From positions 198,235,063-198,299,062 of the forward strand of contig NC_134397.1 in NCBI RefSeq assembly GCF_050003625.1: a DNA stretch of 64,000 bases, in the 5' to 3' direction. The notes under the pieces were generated by a model that had not been told where the DNA came from, searched no databases, and saw only the letters and a list, made by a program, of their open reading frames with translations. The first letter of the stretch is position 1; each line of letters starts with the position of its first letter. This document shows, in pieces, positions 1 to 10,645 of this stretch. The position numbers and the translations under genes were made by a program. This DNA comes from Haematobia irritans. Lineage: Eukaryota > Arthropoda > Insecta > Diptera > Muscidae.

Positions 1-665
1 ACGCACGCTCACAAATTCAAAATGTTATTCACGCACGATCACGCACGCCTGTTTTAGAATTGCTCACACTCACGCACGCTCACGAATGAATTCGTAACAT
101 TCACGCACGATCACGCACGCCCGTTTTTGAATTGCTCACACTCACGCACGCTCACGAATGAATTCATAACATTCACGCACGATCACGCACGCCCGTTTTT
201 GAATTGCTCACACTCACGAACGCTCACGAATGAATTCGTAACATTCACGCACGATCACGCACGCCCGTTTTTGGATTGCTCACACTCACGCACGCTCACG
301 AATGAATTCGTAACATTCACGCACGAAGGTTTTTATTGATTCACGCTCACTCACGTTCACGAACCAAAATCCTGCAAAGATAAACACTCACGATTGCAGA
401 ATAGTGACTACCGCACGCTCACGACGGGATATATCAACTCACGCACGTTCACGATCAACAAACTTATTCACGCACACTCACGATTCGAAAAAAAAACTAC
501 TCACGCACGTTCACGAACAATGAAACGTACATCCACACACTCACGATTCATAAAAAAACTATTCACGCACGCTCACGATGTAAAATGCAACTCACGAAGG
601 TTCACGACTATTATACTTACAAAACAAACGAAAAAATGTAATTCACGAATGAGTGCGAACTAAAA
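1..665 (+). repeat. TCACG-rich satellite with 72-bp tandem units
   Basis: Dense TCACGNACG motifs. From about 61 to 348 a unit recurs at 61, 133, 205 and 277, exactly 72 bp apart; further on the units are more diverged. Because 72 is a multiple of three, one frame (127-339) stays open with a 24-residue repeat, which I treat as a by-product and not a gene. The same motif fills 2773-3309 and the hAT-type element at 21741-22505, so this is probably the interior of another copy of that family, later split by the F1 insertion at 1077-2771. Its left end lies outside the window. Confidence 0.85.
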
Positions 666-1076
666 AACTAATCGCTCTCGCTCGTGATACAAATGAGCTA
701 CCCAAACAAATTCGCCAAAATATTTCTAATTAAAAATCTGAAGTTGAAAGCGTACTCAATTAAAAAATTAACAGATACAATTAACATTTTAATCAAATCA
801 AAATATAAATTCAATTAAAATTTGGATTGATTTTGGCCGAAAAACTTAATTAATTTTTAATTGAGGCAATCAATGATTTATAGTGTTATTGTTTACTTAT
901 TTTATTTTTTATTATATTATAATTACATATATTATAATTATACTATATAGAATTATTTTTTTTTAAATCTAAGCCAAAATTTGATGAACCAATGAAACCA
1001 ATTATTTCCGAAAATTATTAATTTTTTATTTGGAAGTATGTTTTCAATTTAAAAATTTAAATTGTTCAATCATTAT
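666..1076. repeat. A+T-rich stretch with AATTAA-rich TIR-element relic
   Basis: About 700-900 resembles the AATTAA-rich short transposons at 8233-8521 and 17783-17946 (shared CAAAATATTTCNAATTAAAAA-type sequence). Termini are not clear. The rest is A+T-rich with no gene visible. Confidence 0.45.
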
Positions 1077-2771
1077 TATACCCTTCACCACTACTGTGGT
1101 ACAGGGTATAATAAGTTTGTGCATTTGTATGTAACGCCAAGAAGGAAAAGTCTGAGACCCATCGTTTAGTATACCGATCGTCTTAGAATTAAATTCTGAG
1201 TCGATTTAGCGATGTCCGTCTGTCTGTCCGTCTGTCTGTCTGTCTGTCTGTCTGTTCATGTATTTTTGTGCGCAAAGTACAGGTCGCAGTTTAAGTCCGA
1301 TCGTCCTCAAATTTGGCATAGGGTCGTTTTTTAGGACAAAGACAATCGCTATTGATTTTGGAAAAAATCGGTTCAGATTTAGATATAGCTGCCATATATA
1401 TTTATCCCCGATCTGGTCATAATTGGCGTATTTATCAACCGATGTTCTTCAAATTCAGTACATCCGAATATTTTATGAGTCTCGAAAAACTTGCAAAATA
1501 TCAGCTAAATCGGTTCAGATTTAGATATAGCTCCCATATATATCTTTCGTCCGATTTAGACTCATATGAACAAAGAGGCCAAAGGTTACTACCGATTTTC
1601 GTGAAATTTTGCATAGACAGTAGAATTGACATTCTACCCATGCTTGGTAAATTTGATTGAAATCGGTTCAGATTTTGATATAGCTCCCATATATATCTTT
1701 CGTCCGATTTGCACTTATATGCCCTCAAAAGCCAGAGTTTTGCCGTGATTTAGTTCAAATTTTGCACAGGGAGTACGTTTAATAGTTTCGATAAGTGTAC
1801 CAAATTTGGTTGAAATCGGTTCAAATTTAGATATAGCTCCCATATATATCTTTCGCCCGATTTATACTCAAATGACTACGGGGGCCAAAGTTAAACACCC
1901 ATTTACGTGAAATTTTGCAGAGATAACAGAATTATTATTCTAACTATGCATGTCAAATTTAGTCGAAATCGGTTCAGATTATATATAGCTCCCATTATAT
2001 GTACACCAGAGTTGGGGAAATATGGTAGACTGTTTCATATTTTAGACCTATTTTCAATGAGATTTTCCTCTAATTGACTGGATAGTTTCCTCAGAGAATA
2101 TATTTAATATGATATTTAAGTGTGTCAAGTTTGATCTAATTTGGTTCAAATTTAGATAAGGCCTCCATATATTCGTTTTTCCGGTTTATACAAATATGGC
2201 AAAAATTCCCACAATTGACACAAAATTCTGTGATGATTTCCCCATATCTTAGTCATATCCTAAACACTGTAATGCCAGAATTTCCACAGAACGGTTGAGT
2301 TTTAAATAAGGCTCCAAGTCGCCCGACTTGACCAAATAATATATCATAACCCATACTTGACTATATATCTTGGCGGGATCTAACCAATATCCCTGTAAAG
2401 TCGCCACTGCTAGGTATCAAAAATTGTAAATATTACTAAAATTGCCCTATATCTCGAATACATATGTATCACCTGATCAATCATAAATGCTCTTTTGTAT
2501 AATTGCATTAAAATTTCTCTCGCTTCATATTTCTCATATTTTTTTACTATGTTAACATTGTGTTTCATCCCAGGGCATTAGCCGATTTAAATTGTAATTC
2601 TAGAGTTTTTGTAAAAGTACAAAAAATTGTCTCCATTAAAAGTATTTGTATCTGGAAATGCAAACCTTTATATAGCTCCCAGCAAATTTGAAGTGGTTGA
2701 GAGTCTACCTAGTGGTGAAGGGTATAATATAGTAGTCGGCTCCGCCCGACTTTAGACTTTACTTACTTGTT
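1077..2771 (-). mobile_element. DINE-1-like (Helentron-type) element, family F1
   Basis: Non-autonomous element read on the minus strand. Its 5' end (2725-2771) has the stem AAAGTCGGGCGGAGCCGACT, and its 3' end (1078-1112) a hairpin around the box ATACCC...GGGTAT. The two ends carry a perfect inverted subterminal repeat, TATACCCTTCACCACTA at 1078 and its complement at 2710. A GTCT microsatellite lies at 1205-1253. Inside is a tandem array: the motif GTTCAGATTTAGATATAGCT or a variant starts at 1513, 1666, 1819 and 1972, each 153 bp apart. Subterminal repeats, a GTCT stretch, a central array and a terminal hairpin are the known architecture of Drosophila INE-1/DINE-1. Open frames here are not genes. 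Confidence 0.75.
1205..1253. repeat. (GTCT)n microsatellite inside F1
   Basis: Twelve or so GTCT/GTCC units. Equivalent short stretches occur in the other DINE-1-like elements (for example 28745-28790), so it is a fixed part of the family and not a random microsatellite. Confidence 0.8.
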
Positions 2772-2772
2772 C

Positions 2773-3309
2773 ATACATACTTTTTATCGTGAGCAAGACG
2801 TTTTTGTAAATATAATATTTGTCGTGAGCGTAAATAGGCTCGTGAACGTGTCATTTCTCGTGAGGGTGAATTATTTCGTGAATGTGAATTTTTTCGTGAA
2901 CGTGAATTTCATCGTGAGTGTGAATTTTTCGTGAATGTGAGTTTCTTCGTGAGCGTGAATTTTCTCGTGAGCGTGAATTTTTCGTGAACGTGAATGTCAT
3001 CGTGAGTGTGAAGCTTTCGTGAATGTGAATTTCTTCGTGAGCGAGAATTTTGTCGTGAGCGTGAATTTTTCGTGAATGTGAATTTTTTTGTGAACGTGAA
3101 TTTTGTCGTGAGCGTGATTTTGAAAAAAAATTACTCACGCACATTCACGAACAGAATTTGATGTTCACGCACGATCACGCACGACACATTTTTGTTCAGT
3201 CCCATTCACGCACATTCACGTGATTTGGTCAAAATTTCATTCACGAATCACGTGACTCACGCGTGAATCACGCGTGTCACGAAAATTTCGTGTTACGCGC
3301 ACACCTCTA
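2773..3309 (-). repeat. TCACG-rich satellite, right part with hAT-type terminus
   Basis: Continuation of the satellite at 1-665, mostly in reverse orientation (CGTGA) up to about 3120 and then in forward orientation. It ends with CGCACACCTCTA at 3298-3309, the same terminus as the hAT-type element at 21741-22505. The frame 2851-3144 on the minus strand is open only because of the repeat. F1 appears to have inserted into this satellite. Confidence 0.65.
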
Positions 3310-3515
3310 CCATGCATTGACTAAACTACAAGTGTAGCTTAAACAACAGAGGAAAAGTATGCTGCAAGTAGAAGATGCCGATGAGGAATGTGATAATTCC
3401 GAAACAGCTGTACATCCAACCATCTTGCAGTCTATAGGGATTTGCCCAAATAAATTTGACAAGCATACTTTTCCTCTATTGTTTAAGCTACACTTGTAGT
3501 TTAGTCAATGCATGG
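3310..3515. repeat. 54-bp inverted repeat with 98-bp spacer
   Basis: Left arm 3310-3363 and right arm 3462-3515 are reverse complements with one mismatch. The left arm starts directly after the satellite terminus at 3309. The spacer is less A+T-rich than its surroundings. A 46-codon frame runs from the ATG at 3359 to the TAG at 3497-3499 and contains an acidic stretch (EDADEEC); I do not recognise it. It could be a captured exon or a fold-back element. Confidence 0.7.
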
Positions 3516-3584
3516 TTTTAAGCTGAAATCAAAAACAACAAAAATGATTGAAGAGAAACCAACAATAACAAACACAATGATAGA
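3516..3584 (+). repeat. Edge sequence beside the 29-bp array
   Basis: TTTTAAGCTGAAATCAAAAA follows TCAATGCATGG here. The same join recurs at 26141-26172, again beside a 29-bp array. It looks like one terminus of the array-carrying element. Confidence 0.5.
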
Positions 3585-3998
3585 AATACAATTTTGACAA
3601 AATTTTCTATAGAAATAAAATTTTGACAAAATTTTCTATAGAAATAAAATTTTGACAAAATTTTCTATAGAAATTAAATTTTGACAAAATTTTCTATAGA
3701 AATAAAATGTTGACAAAATTTTTTATAGTAATAACATTTTGACAAAATTTTCTATAGAAATAAAATTTTGGCAAACATTTTCTATAGAAATAAAATGTTG
3801 ACAACATTTTCTATAGAAATAAAATTTTAACAAACTTTCTATAGTAATAAAATTTTGTTAACATTTTCTATAGAAATAAAATTTTGACAAAAATTGTCTG
3901 TAGCAGTAAAATGTTGACAAAATTTTCTATAGAAATAAAATTTTAACAAAATTTTCTATAGTAATAAAATTTCTATAGAATACAATTTGGTAGATTAT
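3585..3998 (+). repeat. 29-bp minisatellite array
   Basis: About 14 copies of the unit with core GACAAAATTTTCTATAGAAA, each followed by TAAAATTT. The array ends at a TTTGGTAGATTATTTTTGG edge that also borders arrays at 37 kb, 49 kb and 60.8 kb. Non-coding. Confidence 0.85.
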
Positions 3999-4382
3999 TT
4001 TTGGGGATCGGATGTATATAACTATAGACCGATATGGAACAATTTTCGCATGGATGTTAGCGGCCATATACTAGCGCAATGTACCAAATTTCACCACGTA
4101 CCAAATTTCAACCGGATCGGATGAATTTTCTTCCTCCAAGAGGCTCCGCAAGCCAAATCTGAGCGTCGGTTTATATGGGGGCTATACGTAAAAGTGGTCC
4201 GATATGACCCATATGCAATACCGTCCGACCTACATCAATAACAACTACTTGTGCCAAGTTTCAAGTCGATAGCTTGTTTCGTTCAGATGTTAGCGTAATT
4301 TCAACAGACGGACGGACGAACGGACATGCTTAGATCGATTCAGAATTTCAGCATGACCCAGAATATATAACATATACTTATA

Positions 4383-5292
4383 AAGGGTGGTTAAATTTCA
4401 AAGGGCCGATGTTGATTTGGAATAAAACACAAACTATTTAGGAAATTATTGTAATTTTATTTTATTATTATATATTGGTATTACTCAATTATGTATGGAA
4501 CAAAATATCGGCCAAATGGGCGCCGCGACCTCGGTGGCACATCTTCATCCGATGGTCCAAATTTTCGATGACGCTGAGGCATAATGGAGGTTCTATGCCG
4601 TTAATGTGCCGAATTATCTCATTTTTAGCTGTTGAATTGTTGTTGGCTTATCGATGTACACCTTTTCTTTTAAATAACCCCAAAGAAAAAAGTCAAACGG
4701 TGTCAAATCACATGATCTTGGCGGCCAATTGACATCGCCATTACGTGAGATAACACGGTCATTTAATTTGTTGCGCAAGAGAGCCATTGTTTCGTTAGCT
4801 GTGTGCCAAGGGGCACCGTCCTGCTGAAACCACATATCGTCCACATCCATATCTTCCAATTCGGGCCATAAAAAGTTCGTTATCATCTCACGATAGCGAA
4901 CATCATTCACAGTAACTGCCTGACCGCCCTCATTTTGGAAAAAATACGGCCCGATGATGCCGCCAGCCCATAAACCGCACCAAACAGTCACTCTTTTTGG
5001 GTGCATTGGTTTTTCGACAATCACTCTTGGATTCTCATTCGCCCAAAAGCGGCAATTCTGTTTATTGACGAATCCACTGAGGTGAAAATTTGCCTCATCA
5101 CTGAAGATGATTTTCTTCGAAAATTGATCATCCACTGTTGCCATTTCTTGGAACCATTCTGCCCATTCACGACGTCCATGGTTCAAATTGAGTAAGTCGG
5201 AAATAGAAAAATGTCAAATAAAATTCGGAAAAAAACTTGGCGTTTAGGTGTGGTTCACATTCAACATCGGCCCTTACAATTTAACCACCCTT
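4383..5292 (-). mobile_element. DD41D (rosa-like) mariner, internally deleted
   Basis: Terminal inverted repeats of about 35 bp begin AAGGGTGGTTAAATTT (left) with the complement at 5277-5292, flanked by TA at 4381-4382 and 5293-5294. The element is about 910 bp, short for a family whose members usually run near 1.3 kb. The host F2 sequence resumes on the right, which supports both ends. Confidence 0.85.
4482..5186 (-). pseudogene. DD41D mariner transposase, truncated and frameshifted
   Basis: Catalytic part of a Tc1/mariner transposase, the nuclear enzyme that cuts and joins its own element at TA. The first visible motif is FSDEANFHLSG (first aspartate). QQDGAPWHT holds the second aspartate and TPFDFFLWG the third. 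I count 41 residues between the second and third aspartates, the DD41D spacing of the rosa group. The N-terminal helix-turn-helix half is absent, matching the short element. Around 4612 the frame ends and the family C-terminus (RHINGIEPPLCLSVIENLDH) continues in another frame to about 4482, so there is one frameshift. Not functional. Confidence 0.85.
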
Positions 5293-5374
5293 TACAATAT
5301 ACAATATTTCGATGTGTTACAAACGGAATGACAAAGTTAATAATATACCCCACATCCTATGGTGGAGGGTATAA

Positions 5375-6261
5375 AAAAATTACCGCTGGTGAGATGTGAA
5401 CCAGCGTTCTTTATTTTTTCATTCATAATGATCAAGAACATCTCAGGAAGTAGTTAGAATGTCATGGCGTGGTGTCATATTAGGTTCTCATAATAGGCCA
5501 AATGACGATCTTGCAATATCAGTTGGCGCATAGTCTCAATGGTTTCCGGATTCTCGGACCGAAGATTGTAAAAAATAATCGCAGGATAATGTTCAGGATT
5601 TAATTCCATTTTTTTTTTTGAGCGAGATGAATCTTTTAATTTGCTGAAAATAACACAAATAGTGTGCGTAAGTCAAAACTATCTGAGTACGTAAAACTTC
5701 ACAAATGTGAAGACTTTCGATAGATCTGTCAGTTGGCAGATTGCAACAATCCCGAAATATAAAAGGCAACCCTTGTATGGTTGTTTGTGACTGTTACCCT
5801 TCACCACTTAAGAGTGTCATTCTGGAGTTTCAAATTACAAGGAATGCGATGTTAAACCGCTAAAAATTGTAATTGGTTTAAATGGTCCCCATAATTCTTA
5901 CATTCTGCAGCACGACAACGCTTGGTCATATGTTGCAAATCCATTCGAAATTTTTGGGAAAGACTCAAATGGAAAGTGCTATTAAATCCGCTGTTAGTCG
6001 CAATTGACTGAATTGTCTAATAGCGATTTCGATTGGGAAAAAAGGTGCAACATTCTCGAAATTGATTGCCAAATATAAAGGACACTGTCATAGATTTTGG
6101 ATCCTGTATCCCCCACAATATTATGAAATAACAATAACTTTGGAATGACACTATTATTTGAGCGAAAATACAATGAGGGAAAAAGTAGTGTAACACTAGG
6201 GCAACATATTTTTTGCGAAACGAAAACGCCCTAAGTGATTCTGAATCAAATCAGGCTGTCA
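5375..6261. other. No gene recognised
   Basis: A+T-rich sequence with short degraded pieces. At about 5794 a TTACCCTTCACCACTTAAG piece resembles an F1 terminus. No frame with recognisable protein similarity was found on either strand. Confidence 0.5.
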
Positions 6262-6612
6262 CTTTAACCTAACCTAGTCCACACATTGTCCCCTCTGATT
6301 ACCACTTGTTCCCATCGATGAGGCATGACCTCGCTGATCAGCGTAATCGTTGTTATCCCAAGATTATTTTCAATGAGTGCTGCCCGCTTCTATTTTCACT
6401 CCAATGGCAAGGATTCTCCTTTCTATAGGCGAGTCCGAACGACGTTTCACATTACGGTGACATCACTTAGAGGGGCTTTGAAACACTCAGTAATGTTTCT
6501 TAGCATTACTGATAGGGGATAATCCACCGCTTTTTGATGTTCAGTCGAAACTGGGATTGAACCAACAACCTTTTGTATGCAAGGCGGTGGCTAACATGGC
6601 ACCATTTGGCTT
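6262..6612 (-). mobile_element. tRNA-derived SINE, old copy
   Basis: Degenerate copy of the SINE at 29668-30005 in the same orientation. It has a (CCTAA)-type end at 6269, the body motif GAGTGCTGCCCG at 6374, AGCATTACTGATAGGGGATA at about 6502, and at 6553-6600 a decayed tRNA-like head with B box and A box on the minus strand. Many substitutions indicate an old insertion. The open frame 6325-6522 is incidental. Confidence 0.7.
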
Positions 6613-7655
6613 TCCAAACGTGGGAAGTGGCAAATTACATCTTTCGCTGATCTTTTGTCATTGGGTCTTTTTGTAATTACCGGCCCAGAGGAGGGTATCT
6701 AAGATTCGTATCGGAGAAACATTCTGCTTTATGTACCTCTTTTCACATTTAATGGACATCCACCCTCTATTTACTCATAATAACCAAAGAGAGCAACCAC
6801 CAGCATTCCCAGCATCCAAAATGTAAAAAATGCGACCAATCAAAACAATGCGAATTGATATCAATCCTAAAAAACCAACTACACCCACACCACTCACTTA
6901 CTGGAGAAATTTGTTCTCCCAGTAAAATTGTGATAATGATAAGATTTCAAGGTACAACATTCATTTCATATTGTAGAGAAGGCCACTAACTGTAGCTACA
7001 GTTAACATGATTTGAACATAGTTCAACCAAAGTAAAGAGATTTATCAAGGATATTTTTTTGGTGATGGTGAGTTTGTGTATGGATGTGTATAGGTGTGTA
7101 TGGGTGTGTATACTTGAGTATAGCTTGAAGAAATGAAATTGCGTGGGCGTTCAACATTCCTTGGAGAAAAACCATATATGGACTCTGGTTGAACAGGATA
7201 GCAGAAATTGGTAGCACAGTGTTTGCGTAGGTGAGAGTGGTGTATTTTAAGCAATCGAAAACATACGATAAAATGTATACCACAGGAGAACATTCGGAAC
7301 ACATTGCTAAGTTTGTGCTTGGAACTTGATATTGAAAAAGGGATTTCATCACTTTTAACCCTTCGTTGCACGATTTAATTTTCACATAGAATGTTACAAC
7401 AGTTTTATGTATATTATGATACCAAAACACTATTTCCGTTCAATTTTGACAAAAAAAAAAATCATATCAAAAAGTATCCCTAACGTGAAAAGAATGAGAA
7501 AAACTAACTAATATGTTCAAAAGAATAGCTTCATATAGGCAAAAAAGTAACATATCATATATGCAATGTCATGCAACAAAGGGTTAAATACATTTTACAT
7601 CATACTCGCCTGTAGTAGGTCCCTTTTTTTGAGGCTGTAAGTAAAACTAGTTACT
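6613..7655. other. No gene recognised; short GTGTAT microsatellite
   Basis: Mixed sequence. At 7068-7112 there is a TGTGTAT-type microsatellite, and it gives the overlapping minus-strand frames at 7023-7430 their HTQTHHH/IHTYTHPY-like tails. I see no splice pattern or domain. Confidence 0.45.
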
Positions 7656-7656
7656 T

Positions 7657-7715
7657 ACACACAGTTGCTTCTGTAACCTACCTCCACTCCAAAACATATT
7701 CTGTTTTCAGCCTTG
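7657..7715 (-). mobile_element. Fragment of CAC/GTG element family X
   Basis: The stretch TTGCTTCTGTAAC followed by an AACATATTCTG motif matches the end of the X element at 8540-9038. It is cut by the mariner that begins at 7718. Confidence 0.5.
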
Positions 7716-7827
7716 TAAAGGGTGATTTTTTAGCTTTTTTTTTTTGCAGCACTGGTTTAAACAGCTGATGTACGTTTCGTGTTTTGCTTCACTTTCAATC
7801 ATCTTCAGTTTGGTCTATAATTTTACC

Positions 7828-8230
7828 ATGAATCGTCTTAACAACGACCAACACTTGCAAATGGGTATTTTGTTAAGAAAGTTCATCGCGCGGTTTATCC
7901 ATTGCAATGGTCAGTTCAATTGACCCATTGATGCGGATATCCGAGCTACGGTGACTAAATATGACGCATCAAATTTACATTGTGAGACATTAAGTAACCA
8001 ACAGGCTTACGTAGCGTGCAAACCAAAGAAAATATTGTCACTGTATCGGCCGGTAATAATGATGATCATAAATCATCGATTCGTCGCCGTTCGCTGCAAT
8101 TGGTCCTATGTTACTCGAACATTTTGGTGGTGCAAAAATTCAAGCCGAGCAACCTACCGCAACGCAGAATTTTTGGTGAATGGGCCGAAGATCCATTCTT
8201 GTATCGAAGAATTGTGTTCAGCGACGAAGG
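7828..8230 (+). pseudogene. N-terminal half of mariner transposase, broken
   Basis: Begins with a plausible ATG at 7828 (MNRLNNDQHLQMGILLRKF). Several frame changes follow. Near the end, RIFGEWAEDPFLYRRIVFSD is the segment leading to the first catalytic aspartate, as in the DD41D copy at 4383-5292. The frame is then broken by the insertion at 8233. A decayed transposase with no intact catalytic triad. Confidence 0.7.
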
Positions 8231-8232
8231 TA

Positions 8233-8521
8233 CACACAAAAAATTTTTTTCTTATTCAATCACGAAATTAATTGATCCAATTAATTTTTTAATTGAAATG
8301 TCTTCAATCACGGAAATGATAGTATCAATTAAAAAATTAATTGAATGCCAATTAAAAAATTAATTGATCCAATTAAAATATTAATTGATACTATTAATTG
8401 TTGTGATTGATTTTTGTTTCAATTAAAAAATTTGTTGATTCAATTAAATTTTTAATTGAATATCTTTTCAAACTCAATTAAAATTTTAATTGGAAAATTT
8501 TTCGTGAAATTTTTTTCTGTG
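8233..8521. mobile_element. AATTAA-rich short TIR element, TA duplication
   Basis: Termini CACACAAAAAATTTTTTT at 8233 and the near-complement ATTTTTTTCTGTG ending at 8521, flanked by TA at 8231-8232 and 8522-8523. The body is rich in AATTAATTGA-type repeats. It lies inside the mariner whose sequence resumes on both sides, which defines the ends. No coding capacity. A relative with the same ends is at 34574-34801. Confidence 0.8.
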
Positions 8522-8539
8522 TACATTTTTGAATCAATG

Positions 8540-9038
8540 CACCCTCAACAAAAAAAAATTGCTTCTGTAACATATACCCCAAACACATTCTGCTTTAAGC
8601 ATATATATTTTCAGGATTGGTCCAAACAAACTATTGTTTGTATTGTTCGTACATATTATGTATCACCTTTGGCATACACTGGCAGAAAAAAAATTTTATG
8701 AAAATTTCTTTTTGTATATATATTTTAAGGCGCGAATTCGTTACTTCCAGTCTTTTACTTGCAGCATACTCTGCAGGTCTCTCTTTCTAAACACATTTTT
8801 GTTTATAGGCTATTTCTAAATTAATATATGTTTTCATCCAAACATATTATATTTACAAAAACTATATATGTCCCACACATAATATGTTCAAACACATTAA
8901 CATATAAGTCACAAACATGTTATGCTAGTTTATGAGCATTATATGCTTGCACTTAAAAATAATGTGTTAAAAAAATTTGAGTTCCAAACATATAATTTTT
9001 ACATCCAAACATATGAAAAACAGTCTTTTTCGTCCGTG
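8540..9038 (-). mobile_element. Family X element, CAC...GTG ends, TG duplication
   Basis: Starts CACCCTCAACAAAAA at 8540 and ends GTCTTTTTCGTCCGTG at 9038, flanked by TG at 8538-8539 and 9039-9040. The mariner host sequence reads across the two flanks. The interior has repeated AAACATAT/ATATGTTT motifs. Inside, at about 8678, a CACTGGCAGAAAAAAA motif may be the end of another short element. Related copies: 52389-53187 (opposite orientation) and up to 58506. Confidence 0.7.
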
Positions 9039-9159
9039 TGGGTACGTAAACAAGAGAAGCAGAAGCATTGCAAAAGTATCATTGGACCGTGCTTCTTCAC
9101 TACCGTGAGACGATATCCAACATTTTTTGCACAATATGTAAGAGATTAAATTGCATGAC

Positions 9160-9265
9160 TTCCCAGCATAAAAGCGTCGCCCAAAAAGTTGTGAAAATAT
9201 TATTTTTGCTCAGGACCGGCTCTATTTTGGAAGAAATCGGTTTATCATTACATATAGCTCCCATA
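9160..9265 (+). repeat. Repeat Y fragment plus F1 fragment
   Basis: CCCAGCATAAAAGCGTCGCC to about 9220 is the head of repeat Y (better copies at 45783 and 50098). It is followed by GAAATCGGTTTATCATTACA and ATATAGCTCCCATA, resembling the F1 153-bp unit. Himar1-like copy A is inserted at the TA at 9264. Confidence 0.5.
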
Positions 9266-10643
9266 ACATGTTGGCTGATAAGCCCCCGGTCTAACAAAGA
9301 AAAACACATTTTTTTGTCAAAATTCGTTTTTATTATTCAACATCGTTCCCTTCAAGAGCGATACAACGATTATAACGACCTTCCAATTTTTTGATACCAT
9401 TTTGGTAGAACTCCTTCGGTTTTGCCTCAAAATAGGCCTCAGTTTCGGCGATTACCTCTTCAAGAGCGATACAACGATTATAACGACCTTCCAATTTTTT
9501 GATACCATTTTGGTAGTACTCAAAATAGGCCTCAGTTTCGGCGATCACCTCTTCATTGCAGCCAAATTTTTTCCCTGCGAGCATCCTTTTTGAGGTCTGA
9601 GAACAAGAAAAAGTCGCTGGGGGCCAGATCTGGAGAATACGGTGGGTGGGGAAGCAATTCGAAGCCCAATTCATGAATTTTTGCCATCGTCATCAAATGA
9701 CTTGTGGCACGGTGCGTTGTCTTGGTGGAACAACACTTTTTTCTTCTTCATATGGGGCCGTTTTGCCGCGATTTCGATCTTCAAAAGCTCCAATAACGCC
9801 ATATAATAGTCACTGTTGATGGTTTTTCCCTTTTCAAGATAATCGATAAAAATTATTCCATGCGCATCCCAAAAAACAGAGGCCATTACTTTGCCAGCGG
9901 ACTTTTGAGTCTTTCCACGCTTCGGAGACGGTTCACCGGTCGCTGTCCACTCAGCCGACTGTAGATTGGACTGAGGCGTGTAGTGATGGAGCCATGTTTC
10001 ATCCATTGTCACATATCGACGGAAAAACTCGGGTGTATTACGAGTTAACAGCTGCAAACACCGCTCAGAATCATCAACACATTGTTGTTTTTGGTCAAAT
10101 GTGAGCTCGCGCGGCACCCATTTTGCATAGAGCTTCCGCATAACCAAATATTGATGAATCATATGACCAACACGTTCCTTTGATATCTTTAAGGCCTCTG
10201 CTATCTCGATCAACTTCATTTTACGGTCATTCAAAACCATTTTGTGGATTTTTTTGATGTTTTCGTCGGTAAACACCTCTTTCGGGCGTCCACTGCGTTC
10301 ATCGTCCTTCGTGCTCATTTCACCACGCCTGAATTTTGCATACCAATCAATTATTGTTGATTTTCCGTGGGGCAGAGTCCGGAAACTCATTATCAATCCA
10401 AGTTTTTGCTTCCACCGTATTTTTTCCCTTCAGAAAACAGTATTTTATCAAAACACGAATTTCCTTTTTTTCCATTTTTTTCACAATAACAAAATTTGCT
10501 TCACAAAAGACGCTCTATCTCACAAACTAATTGACTTATAGACGTCAAATTTTGACACGAATCATTTGAAGGTTGGTACTATATAAAAATAATATGCATT
10601 TAATACTAGCGACGCCATCTATGTGTCAGACCGGGGACTTATC
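9266..10643 (-). mobile_element. Himar1-like mariner copy A
   Basis: The left end, ACATGTTGGCTGATAAGCCC, follows a TA at 9264-9265 and is the irritans-type terminal repeat with substitutions. The right end, AGACCGGGGACTTATCA, stops about ten bases short of the full terminal repeat and joins directly to family F3 sequence. The two flanks belong to different repeats, so the right edge has been rearranged. Confidence 0.85.
9333..10475 (-). pseudogene. Himar1-like transposase A, frameshifted, with internal duplication
   Basis: Irritans-group mariner transposase read from the ATG at 10475 to the TAA at 9333-9335. Motifs: WVPRELTFDQKQQ after the DNA-binding part, TMDETWLHH (first aspartate) and FHQDNAPCH (second aspartate). 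Frameshifts lie near 10375, 9690 and 9590; the third leaves the YSPDLAPSD region out of frame. The C-terminus has a 108-bp in-frame tandem duplication (ATTCAAGAGCG-type start at 9351 and again at 9459), so the segment ending NRCIALE occurs twice. Inactive. Confidence 0.85.
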
Positions 10644-10645
10644 AT

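Larger units (their letters stand above)
3999..5374 (+). mobile_element. DINE-1-like family F2, 3' part, split by a mariner
   Basis: Contains F2 repeat sequence (ATCGGTTTATATGGGGGCTA type at about 4166), then the 3' segment with CAGACGGACGGAC and the terminal hairpin (box ATGGTGGAGGGTATA at about 5359). The 5' part is missing, replaced by the 29-bp array edge. The DD41D element at 4383-5292 is inserted in it. Confidence 0.7.
7718..9062 (+). mobile_element. Second DD41D-like mariner, split by two nested insertions
   Basis: Starts at AAGGGTGATTTTTTAGC after a TA at 7716-7717. The mariner sequence is interrupted at 8231 (AATTAA-rich element) and again at 8539 (X element). Removing both joins the codons for a catalytic SDE motif to sequence resembling the expected following segment (GTACGTAAACAAG at 9042). 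After about 9062 the similarity stops. The right terminus is missing. Confidence 0.6.

Noticed and set aside
61..348. CRISPR-like array (regular 72-bp spacing)
   Set aside because: The whole unit is repeated, with no unique spacers, and the context is a eukaryotic satellite.
1205..1253. Independent GTCT microsatellite locus
   Set aside because: It lies at the same relative position in other DINE-1-like elements, so it is part of the element.
7023..7430. 135- and 108-residue overlapping minus-strand frames
   Set aside because: Two overlapping frames in one stretch, both ending in a GTGTAT microsatellite; no recognisable similarity.
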